From Mermis nigrescens (Eukaryota; Nematoda; Enoplea; Mermithida; Mermithidae): a DNA stretch of 64,000 bases. Positions 54,905 through 64,000 of this stretch are shown in pieces (position 1 is the first letter of the stretch; every line of letters begins with the position of its first letter). A program made the translations under genes and the position numbers. The notes under the pieces were generated by a model. That model saw only the letters and a list, made by a program, of their open reading frames with translations, had not been told where the DNA came from and did not search any database. The DNA lies in NCBI GenBank assembly GCA_036768485.1, contig JAVLUZ010000154.1:5126724-5190723 (forward strand). The letters are read 5' to 3'.

Positions 54905-55200
54905 AAACCCCGGTCAAAAACACCGATTTTCGATGTTTCGGACCGTGCTCATTCTTTCTAAAACATAAAAACATAGAAAATTTCGAAAAAGGTTCAAAAA
55001 ATTGAGTTAATTGTACAAAATTCAGTCAAAAAATGAGTACGCGTCATGAAGCACCGAAGATTCAATACTTTTGGATGCAAAAATATATCTTAAAACGCTT
55101 AAAAGAGCACATCTTTTGCGATTTTTTTTTCGAAAAATTGTTAATTCTGGAAGTTTACAGCCATTTTATAGGGGTCAATAGCCATTCTGGGGGAGTTAAA
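54905..55200 (+). repeat. R-F dispersed repeat
   Basis: GTACAAAATTCAGTCAAAAA, CGCGTCATGAAGCACCGAAG. It directly follows the R-T copy. Confidence 0.5.
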
Positions 55201-56640
55201 CCCCTTCCAACCCAAACTAGCACGAAGATGTATGACAGTAACTCAACGGCATTAAAGCCTTAACAAATTATTTATTTATTGATTTATTATTATTATTACT
55301 TCCTTTTTTATCTTATTTTTCGAACGTTTTATTTATTAAAATTATTTTATTTTGTTCTTCTTTTCTTTTTTCCTCTTTTTCATCTCTTTTACTGCCGTAT
55401 TGATGACTTTCTATTAAATGGACATTAATTTTTCATTTTTCATTTCAGAACTTCTTGACAAATGATTAGCTTCAGTTGCATATGTTTTCTTTACGCTTTT
55501 TTGTCACTGCGCGTATATAATCTTACTCGTTCTAGTGTAATATGTTTCCTAAGCTGATGATCGCTATATAGTTTGAATAATTCTCCAATGCGGATCTCAG
55601 GCTGTGTGATTTATGCATAATCAGCAAGATGAATCAAATCGTCGAATTTTAATATATTTGGGAAATTTGTCTTTTAAAAATTTTAAGAATTGTTGACAAA
55701 CGTACACAGGTACAGTCTGAATTATTTGGGAGGCTGCGGGGTAAAAATGCTATCAAGGTCGAGAGAAGTATCGAATCGATGGTAAAGGTAAAAAACACTG
55801 TGGTTTGACGTTTCTCAACACCAATCCATTGGCATCGAAAAATTGCGAAAAAACCAAAAGTGAATATGTGAAAATTCAATTCTCCGGGCAATTTCAGAAT
55901 CCAGGGAGTCCATCTATACCTCTGCACCATGTGTGATTGCTGGGATTTCCAAATGGTCACAAGGTTAGAGATAATAGGATATTTGTATGTAAAAGGCTAC
56001 AGAGTCGAATAAAGGCAGCAAAATCAACGAACGTAAGACAAAAATTTGACATATTTGTCAGCTGCTCTATCATACAAAGTTATAGTTCTTTAAAAACAAA
56101 TAAAAAGCGCCATTCCCCTTTGAGAGCGTATAAAAGTGCGAGATTGTGCGAAACACTGTAAAACTAAATATAGATACCTTACCTACCTAATCTAAAAATA
56201 TACATGCGTGACAGGAAGACATCTGAAACTAGCAGGCATAATTAATCGACTTTTACAACATTTATTTATCAAATTTATCGGCTGAATGAAAAATGGAAAA
56301 ATTGGTATATTGCCAGACGTTTAACCTACATCTAAAAATATACATGCATGACATAAATACATCTTAAAATAGCCGGTATAGAGAACTATGATTTGCTTAT
56401 TATAATAATTTTCAAATTTATCAGCTAAATGAAAAAAGAGAAAATAGAAAATTGCCAGATTTTCAACCTACGTCTAATATTATGCATGCATGACAGAAAT
56501 ACTCTGAAACAAGCGGTTTTATTTAACTATAATTTGTTTATCATCTATTTTTTATTTATTTTATTTACTTATGATTTTTACTTTATTTTACTATTTATTT
56601 TTTATCTATAAAACTTATCAGCTAAATGAAGAAAAAATGA
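55201..56640. other. No gene recognised
   Basis: AT-rich. ACATGCATGACA-type words recur at about 56200, 56340 and 56485, with CAGCTAAATGAA after each, so a worn tandem repeat of about 140 bp is likely at 56180-56640. Confidence 0.45.
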
Positions 56641-56848
56641 AAAAAATGGGAAATCGCCAGATTTTTTAACGCCGAAGCGCAGCATTTTATCGAACATACT
56701 AAATTGTCGTCGTTCATCGGTGCGACGTCGTGCCTTCGAAAAACTTTACGATTGTAAAATACCCATTTTGGGGCTGTGCCTTCGTCGGAAGGCGAACAGG
56801 CCGCGGCGGATCCGGAGGCGGCGACGTTTACCGCCGATTTAAGCTTAC

Positions 56849-56908
56849 CGGCTTTGATTAATCTGTGCGCAGTTTTAGCTCGTTCTTGATTCTTCTCCTC
56901 TTCGGTAT
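56849..56908 (-). CDS. Candidate coding exon upstream of Shaker (unproven)
   Basis: On the minus strand an acceptor TTTTTTCCGTTCAAG is followed by an open frame reading (D/N)-TEEEKNQERAKTAHRLIKA up to a CCG|GTAAGC donor. That gives a 60-nt exon, phase 1 at both ends. Phase 1 is also what the Shaker exon at 54359 needs, so it could be an upstream Shaker exon. The residues are highly charged and could be helical. The frame stays open for about 70 codons past the donor into a GC-rich patch, so the exon may be longer. The plus strand of the same patch is also open in places. No homologue is recognised. It could be a Shaker 5' exon, part of an unrelated gene, or chance. Confidence 0.35.
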
Positions 56909-57604
56909 CTTGAACGGAAAAAATTCGAGCAATTTTTATTTATTGATAAAAATATTTAGCTTTAAATGAAATAGATATCTTGAGAAGTTTTTTAACTTTT
57001 ATTTGTTGATAAAAATAATTATTATTCATACCGCACTGCTCTGATCTTTTCCGTCTATGTCGTCGGCTCGTACACGTACTTATGCCAGTACCAAAAAAAC
57101 CCATGGTGATAATTTTCGGCTTATGTCTCAAGCTTTGAGCATATATCTGGAACTTTTTCTTAAAAAACCTTCTCCTTCTTCTACTTAGTACTTCGAAAAA
57201 CTAGTTTCCGGCTATGAATGAGAGCGGATTCTGAAATCAGCTTTTAGTTAATAACGAACATGCACTGAAAGTTTGTGTGGCTTTAGCTACGTCAGCCTTT
57301 TTTCTCATATGTAAGTCAGGATAAATTTCGGAAGGTTCTAGTCTTACATCAAGGAAAAATTTCGAACTGCTTGAACTTTTTTTCTGTAAAACTGTATTTT
57401 CGAGCGATGGAACTCCATCGATTTTATTCGCCTCGTTTTAATTAACGTCATTTATTTAATTAAAGTTTACTTAGGCTTGGTCAAATGATGACACATTTAT
57501 CTCAATGCTAAGCCCCTATTCATTTTCTCATTTTATTTTATTTCTTTTATTCTTTGTTTTCAATGGTTTAACTTATAAGTCTTTGCTTGTGTATTTACCA
57601 GACA

Positions 57605-57850
57605 TGCATGTGAGGAGGATAGGTTAGGGGTCTATAACTCAGGTTCCAGAATGGAAAAAAGGAAAATTTGCTGAATAACTAGGCAAAATAAAGGCCGAAA
57701 ATTATTGCAGATTAAAAATGCTTGCAAGTGATCGGAAACATTGAATTGACGTAGTTTTATGCTATTCGGCATTTATAACAGATTTTGGGGTCATTTTGGC
57801 TGAGAAAAGCTCTCTGGCTGACCCCCAAAACGGCTATTCTGTGCATCTGT
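57605..57850 (+). repeat. R-B dispersed repeat
   Basis: GACATGCATGTGAGGAGG to GCTATTCTGTGCATCTGTGG. The ends look weakly inverted (TGCAC-type), so R-B may be another MITE family. Confidence 0.62.
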
Positions 57851-58795
57851 GGTGTATGATAACTATGTATCACTGAATTAATTGAATAATTTAATATTTT
57901 TTCGTTTGTGTAATATTCTATTAAGCAAATAAAGTAGCAAAGTTATGCTTACAATTTTTCATAAATTACATTTCTGAATATTATATTAATCACGCAGCGT
58001 ACTACACATATTCACACCGTATACAATTTTTCGACTACACCTACCTAAGTCGGACATTTTATCAAAATTTGTTAAAAGCTCTCAGGTCATATTTTTTTTA
58101 AATTCATAAAAAAAAACAAAAATGATTCATTATAGTAAACCTACTAGAATTTTAGGGTGCTCCCGAATTCAACAATCTCACGGAAGAATAAATTTGTGAA
58201 ATTCATTAGACTCTGCGAGATATTTACCTTCACCATTAATCCTTCTCGATGAGTCTGCTGACCGTGCTGCTGAATTTACTGTATTATTTCCCATTATCTT
58301 ACATTATGCAGGTTCAAGTTTTCATAACCAACTATTAAAGTTAAGAAACCATAAGTATTGTAAATACGTACGCAGGACAAAATAGAACCGATTCGCTGGA
58401 CAATACGTCAGCTTAAAAATATATCTCATTATAAAAACGCTCAAAAAATTGAAGAAAACGACTGAAATAACTTACTGTGATATGTGTTTACCAACCACTT
58501 TTACAATATAGACTTTCGAGCTCATATTGAACGAATAGCAATTGCAAAAGCAAACAATAAAATGCAAGGATGAATGAATAAAGGTGTAACGTATTGCCTT
58601 GAAAAGCCGCGTTTTATTGCAGTAAATAATACGGTCTCGCCGCGAATACAATGTGCATCGGATAATAAAGGTTTTTATCATGTGCCACTGACCAATAGCT
58701 TCCGGACGCACGATTAAAGCAGAAAAAATGTATAGGATTTGAATAAATTATCCGCTGAGTGAGAAGACGAGGCTATCAAAAAAGAGAGAAAAATT

Positions 58796-59890
58796 AAAGC
58801 GGATCACTTAATTGCGCGTGCTTCGCATAACAAATGCGTCTTTGAAAGGATCCGATTGACTGCGTCAAAATTGCCAAAAAAGTGCATCACTAAGTGCATT
58901 GCTTCGGAGCACAAACGGAACCCGATAAAGATAGTCAAATTAATCAATTCAAAACGCCATTATAAAGCATCGAAATAAGCGGGTGAAAATTGAATCAACC
59001 CAATTTACACGTAATCGGGAATTCACAATCTTATTACTGATATTACAGCGTAACAGTAAACGAGTTTTCCTTAAAATATGAGACTACTTAGCTTCTTTAT
59101 TAAAGCGGATCACTTTATTGCACGTGCCCCGCATCCCATAACGAATGTGTCTTGAAAGGACCCGAAATGACTGGCGTCAAAATTATTGAAATTAAAAAGT
59201 GTATCACTAATTGCTTTGCTTTGGCGTGCAAACAGAATTCGATGAAGGTTGCTATCTTTCTAAAACGCCACTGAAAAACCATCAAAATGAACTTGTTAAA
59301 ATAGAATCAGCCAACTTGACACATAAGCGGGAATTCACAATCTCTTATTAGGTACCTACTTATACAAAATCAAAAAAGTGAACGAGCTATCTATGGAACG
59401 TAAAAAATTTTTTGCTTCCTTATTGAAGTGAGTCACTTAATTGTACATGCTTCGCATACTGAATGCGTATTGAAACGATCTGAATTGACTGGGTCAAAAT
59501 TGCCGAAAATAAAAAATGTATCATCATAGTCTAATTCATACAACTTCAGTCATAAATTTTAAAATCATCTCCGACAATAAGCTGGCAGATCGCGATTATA
59601 GCATTGCTCTGATATAGAATTATCGTAACCCTCGGCTTGGTGTCGATGAAAATTCTTAGAGTTTATGCACGAAGTTATGTGAAGCAGACTATAATTGCAT
59701 TGCTTCGGAACACAAGCTGAATTCGATTAAGGTTGTTAACTAATCTGTCTAAAATGCAATTGTAAAGCATCAAAATAAACGGGTTAAAATTTAATCAGCT
59801 CACTTTGCGCATGAGCGGAAATTTACGTCTTTACGTAAAAAATTTACAACAAAAAAAGTGAACAATCGCTAATAAAATACGATACTTTTT
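58796..59890 (+). repeat. Tandem repeat, unit about 305-322 bp, three copies
   Basis: Units start at about 58796, 59102 and 59423 with AAAGCGGATCACTT-like words. They share GACTGCGTCAAAATTGCC and GCGGGAATTCACAATC. The third unit is interrupted by a TAGTCTGTT MITE. No coding frame. Confidence 0.78.
59527..59691. mobile_element. TAGTCTGTT foldback MITE inside a tandem repeat
   Basis: TAGTCTAATTCATACAACTT to AAGTTATGTGAAGCAGACTA. It interrupts the third unit of the 58796-59890 tandem array, whose other units show the empty site. Confidence 0.72.
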
Positions 59891-59909
59891 AACCAGCAGT
59901 GTATAACTA

Positions 59910-60129
59910 TAGTCCGTTTCAATTAACTTTGAGGTTTTTGAACGAATTTAAAGTGCCTTCAGAAGCGGTTTAAACTTGCAGTTGTGATATTATACGGTAT
60001 ATCAAGTTATGGTAAGACGCTTGATATTGTCAAAGCCCATTTCTGCATCAAAAGTTTGAACCACTTTTGTAGCCTGATTCATGCGGATTAAATTCAAAAG
60101 AAAACCTCGAAGTTAAATGAAACAGACTA
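59910..60129. mobile_element. TAGTCTGTT foldback MITE
   Basis: TAGTCCGTTTCAATTAACTT to AAGTTAAATGAAACAGACTA. The interior resembles the 24-247 copy in reverse order. Confidence 0.78.
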
Positions 60130-60633
60130 TTGCGGATTGAAGAATGCTGGACAACTGGAAAAGCATAATGTTATGCAAAAGGGATGAAGGAGAGTCCGAA
60201 TCCCAACCGAGATCTATTTTTGGACCCCAAAATCTGAGGATCAAAAAAGTTCTTCAAACGAGTTCGAAAAGTCAGAAAACATGTCAAAGAGCAAGGGCTG
60301 TCTACATTTTAAAATAAGTTTCATTTCCTTAAGAAACAACCCTAGGGCTATAAAAACCCTTTCTCGGTATTTAGTAGGTCCTGCGCGAGTGTACGACAGA
60401 ATTTTGCATCATCAAAATGTTCGTTCATCATTTTGTCCTATTTTTTCGCCGTTTTATTTTTTGACAAACATCAAATTTTTTCAATCGGGGAGATGAATTA
60501 AAGCTGCTTTAACTGCAGATTCTTCAAATTTACAATAATTCTACGAAATATTATAGCTTGAAAAATAGTCTGTGCGCTGTATTCTCGAAGGCACATTGTA
60601 AAAACTTTTTGGAATAAATCTACAAATAGTCTA

Positions 60634-60791
60634 TAGTCTGTTCCGCATAACTTTGGGCGCAAACTTAAGGAATTCTTATCGACAGTAATTCGACAGATTA
60701 CGATAATTATACATAAGATCAATGCTATAATCACTATCTCTTAGCTTATTGTCAGTTAAAATTTTTGCCCAAACTTGTGTGAGACAGACTA
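60634..60791. mobile_element. TAGTCTGTT foldback MITE, short
   Basis: TAGTCTGTTCCGCATAACTT to GTGTGAGACAGACTA with an inverted interior. Confidence 0.7.
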
Positions 60792-61983
60792 TAAATTTAA
60801 GCTAATCGCAGGGTAGAGGTGGAACAATTTTTTTGAATCGTTCGAGTTAGATTTCCGAAGAACAAGTTCACCCCGAAAATTAAGGCCCGCGTAGTTCTTA
60901 ACGATGACGTTACACATCGGATTATCTACGTGGGATATGAAAGCCTAAATATAGGTTTCTTTCCTCCGAAAAGCCTAATTTTCTACTTCTCAACATTCGT
61001 CGACCAAGCGAATGCCCCTGCACACGTAGCCGCCCGAATTACATTAAGGTCTACTAAGTTATGCTAATAAATTACCGCTAGCCCGATTGATAAGCAAAGA
61101 AAAAAATTAGCGCGCCGAAGAATCGAAATCCAAGAGTCTGAAGAGATAATATGCGAATACGACGCACAATGGCTTTATTACGTCGGTCATGCGTGAGTAT
61201 GAATAATAATTTGGCCAAAAAATTTGCCAAAATGTAAGCAGAGAAATGGGTAATTGAAATGGCAAAAATTCAACGTCGTTTATTGCTTCTCACCGACACC
61301 GTGTACACTACACGATTTCGATTGATCGACTTTCTTAACACAAAGTGAAATATTCCACGCCACTGGTTCTCATGTATTTTTTAGTATTTTCCTGTATTTT
61401 TTTCTGTTGCCGTACCCATGACGTAATAACAAATCGTGGAATAAGCAATATAACAAAAGAACTTTAGGCTTTGCAATAATGTTAGGCGAAAATTAGGCTT
61501 TGCAATAATGTCGCAATATAGCATTGTTTTACACCTGCACCATCTCACATTTTTTGATTACGGAATTAGCGTTATAGTAACCACATGGGCCGAGGAAAGT
61601 GAGGGTTGGATTGGAACAGTTTGAATCTGCAGAATCCGGAAGACCTCTTGAATCCATTAGATCCCCCTAATGGGATATTGGCGATTCCCAGAATTTTATT
61701 GATGTCCATGATCGCTACAATGCGTTTTACGGATCATGATTCGGTCTGTACAATTTCAGTAGAATAATAAGCTAAAAATACTGATTTAAAAAGTAGTACT
61801 TGCTTTTAGGCAAGTTTTGCTGCCTTAGGCAAGTTTTGCTGGCTAGCAAACCTTTATTTTACTATCTGTTGTCCGCTTATCAAACTACATAAAATATTCA
61901 GAGTAGAATGGACTATTAATTTCAACTATTAGTGATTTCTGTAACAGACAATGCAACGTTCTTCAGAAGAGACGTAATACGAC
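60792..61983. other. No feature recognised
   Basis: AT-rich. Contains a short direct duplication (TTAGGCTTTGCAATAATGT and TTAGGCAAGTTTTGCTG, each twice) near 61465-61510 and 61807-61840. Confidence 0.4.
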
Positions 61984-62221
61984 CACACGTGGGCCGGGGG
62001 ATGGGAGTATGTACCCCCGAAAACCAAAACACCTCCCCCTAGAATTCAATTTTTGGAAAATTTTCCTGTTTTTTCGCAATTTTTTGATGCCAATGGATAG
62101 TGCTCGATGAGAAACATTGACAAATGGTGTTTTTTCGCCATACCACTATTTGAAAGACCATTTTTGAACTTTAAAAACTTTGCACCTCTCTCCCCCAGAA
62201 TTTTGGTGCTGCCCACCTATG
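61984..62221 (+). mobile_element. H1 hAT-type MITE
   Basis: CACACGTGGGCCGGGG to GCTGCCCACCTATG. TSD AATACGAC/AATGCGAC. Confidence 0.88.
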
Positions 62222-62864
62222 AATGCGACCATGGATTTTACACTTATTGATGCATTTTCAGACATTCATTCATTTTTTCACATTTTCGCTCATCTTGTTA
62301 TAAAGCGGAACGTTTGATACATTGCAGCTCTAAGAGTCACAAGCACACCAACTTGAATCGAATATGAAATCAGGATTAAAGGCATCGAGGATTACTCAAC
62401 GTTAAATTTATTAATTTTCGTTCTATCAATACAACATTACAAAACACAGTGGATAATTTTATTCCCACGAATTTTAAATAAAAGAAAATATTTATTAGTT
62501 TCATTAGTTTCATTAGTCACAAATGTATGCAGGAAAGGTTGACTTACTTATACAGGCGCTTTGATAGCTCAAAACGTTAGTCCTACCTAGTATACGCGCA
62601 GGAGAATAATTCAACGAAAATCAACCTTACATACGTAATCCTTTCAAATAAAAATTGACGGACAAGGTACCGACGACATAGGTAACTATCTAAAAATAGA
62701 CAATTTCGGAACTTTTTCGGGAATGACGTCAATGCGGGCTCATTACGCAAAGGGCCTAGTCTTTAGATCAATTGAACGAGAGCCAAGTTGGTAAAAATAA
62801 AGTTTTTCCGAAATTTTTACGGAAACTCATAATAAACAAATAGTAGCAACATATTCGGATTCAC

Positions 62865-62966
62865 CTTGCAAAAAGACGCTGCTCCGTCGTCGATGTATCT
62901 TGCCATAAAATCGAAACATTTGTCGCTAAAAAGTAAAATCGACGACGTCGCTGATCCAGCTGCCGG
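62865..62966 (-). CDS. Candidate coding exon far upstream (unproven)
   Basis: A 102-nt minus-strand segment lies between an acceptor GGGCGCTTAG and a donor TGCAAG|GTGAAT, phase 0 at both ends. It encodes 34 residues without a stop, including SDKCFDFMARYIDDGAA. An in-frame ATG (MARYIDDGAASFCK) could make it a first coding exon instead. Its codon use (GCG, TCG, GAC) resembles the Shaker exons and differs from the AT-rich surroundings. I recognise no family. It may be a distant 5' exon of Shaker, an exon of another gene, or chance. The phase does not join directly to the candidate at 56908. Confidence 0.3.
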
Positions 62967-64000
62967 CTAAGCGCCCGAAATTCGATACTTCATTATCAGT
63001 GTGTTATGGTATTCAAGCGTTACGGTTAAACCATTAAAATTGATCACTTCGATCGGATCCCTTAGAGGACTAATTGGACTAACGATGCTTTATAAGCAAT
63101 ACTTAGATTCGAATCATACTAAAAATAGGCGAGAATGAGTCGAAAATTAAAATGGGAAAATTTGCATTAATCTATTTTAGGATTGAACTAAATAATTAGA
63201 AGACGCAAAATTTTATAAAAAGCGCGACAACGAGACGTGCTTGCTAGAGCCTACGTTTTTTTATAAAATCGAGGAAGATTTCTTATTCTCTAAATTTCTG
63301 ATTAAATTGGAAAATTTTTTAAAAAGGGACGAAAATCGTGTAAATCTCATAGAAAAGATCATAAAGACTGCGCTACAATGCTGAAACACGGGATATGAGC
63401 TCTTTGCAGCTCATTATTTATTCAGCCTCGTACCTATCACGCTACGATGATCCGCAGACTTTCGAACGAAGCCAGACAGTGAGCTGAGAATAGAAAATCT
63501 GGGGAGTAATGAAGGAAGGACAGAAAGCTTATAATATGCAAATTAATATAATACGATCTCATTATATATGAAAAACACAACCGGATGCCATCATCGTACT
63601 TAATTATTTAAATGTACGTCGTAGTGAGCGCAACAGCATCAATATGATAATCACTCAAGTACATTAAGACTAATTGAATATTTGAATGATACATGCCTCT
63701 ATTGATGAAAGGATAAGTACAGATATGTGAAAAATTGATCAATGAATACGTGAAAAACGATCAAACAGACAAACGCATACAAAATAAAATAGGTACGTGA
63801 ACAAAAATGTGAGATAATAAATAAATAGTTGAAGAATTGAAAATTAAATAAAAATACAAATCAAATTAAAAACGCATTTTATTTGATTGCTTCGATTCAA
63901 ATCAACGGATTAGGATTAAAATATTGAGAATGAATACCGTCATGAAATAATTTTAAACGACAGTTCCTCGCGAGAAGAACGTTGAACGATTAATGAAATT
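62967..64000. other. No feature recognised
   Basis: AT-rich, few repeats. May belong to the upstream part of Shaker, but no exon or promoter motif could be supported. Confidence 0.35.

Noticed and set aside
1..64000. CRISPR arrays, operons, bacterial insertion sequences
   Set aside because: Split genes with GT-AG introns and eukaryotic transposons show that this is nuclear DNA. Regular short repeats are minisatellites.

Overview
This is nuclear DNA of an arthropod, probably an insect. It is AT-rich and intron-rich, packed with short DNA transposons, and carries one recognisable host gene: a Shaker-type (Kv1) voltage-gated potassium channel on the minus strand. No bacterial-style gene organisation, rRNA or CRISPR array was seen.

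Left part (1-20 kb): a transposon-built landscape. An element of about 7.3 kb (5217-12556) has inverted repeats of roughly 700 bp and carries the two proteins of the PIF/Harbinger superfamily: a DDE transposase (plus strand, exons 5959-6484 and 9370-10262) and a Myb/SANT-like partner (minus strand, exons 10370-10608, 8195-8363, 7201-7520). The exons of the two genes interlock. Both are decayed: a MITE sits in transposase exon 1, there is an in-frame TAG in exon 2, and the Myb gene has a 1-nt frameshift. Each inverted repeat carries a 186-nt U2 snRNA-like sequence (5325-5510 minus, 12250-12435 plus), transcribed outwards. The two copies differ at only about four positions, keep the U2 stems (stem IIb by compensatory change) and share an altered branch-site recognition sequence. 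This is the most striking feature of the window. On both sides lie a foldback family (FB-A) and degenerate satellite in mirror-image order.

Middle and right (20-64 kb): the Shaker gene runs from about 54.4 kb down to 29.5 kb. Seven exons (53972-54359, 44244-44591, 41724-42082, 35309-35684, 33521-33669, 32471-32507, 29507-29996) join with matching splice phases into one open frame of at least 714 codons: a low-complexity N-terminal region, T1 domain, S1-S6, and a tail ending in the PDZ ligand ETDF. The selectivity filter sits on a 37-nt micro-exon. The pore has F at the second of the two conserved tryptophans and R at the outer-mouth site equivalent to Shaker T449. Two further candidate exons lie upstream (56849-56908, 62865-62966). 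The 5' end and promoter were not identified.

Repeats: the dominant family (here H1) is a MITE of about 260 bp with over 20 copies, termini CACACCTGGG / CCCACGTATG and 8-bp target-site duplications of the form nTnnnnAC, which point to the hAT superfamily. It has inserted into itself, into the Harbinger element, into a minisatellite and into Shaker introns. Smaller families are a second hAT-like MITE (H2), a minisatellite-carrying element (H3), CAGGGTGTT elements with TA target sites (Tc1/mariner-like), TAGTCTGTT foldbacks, FB-A foldbacks, tRNA-like SINEs and several unclassified dispersed repeats (R-B, R-F, R-T). All calls come from reading the sequence by eye; no alignment or database search was run.
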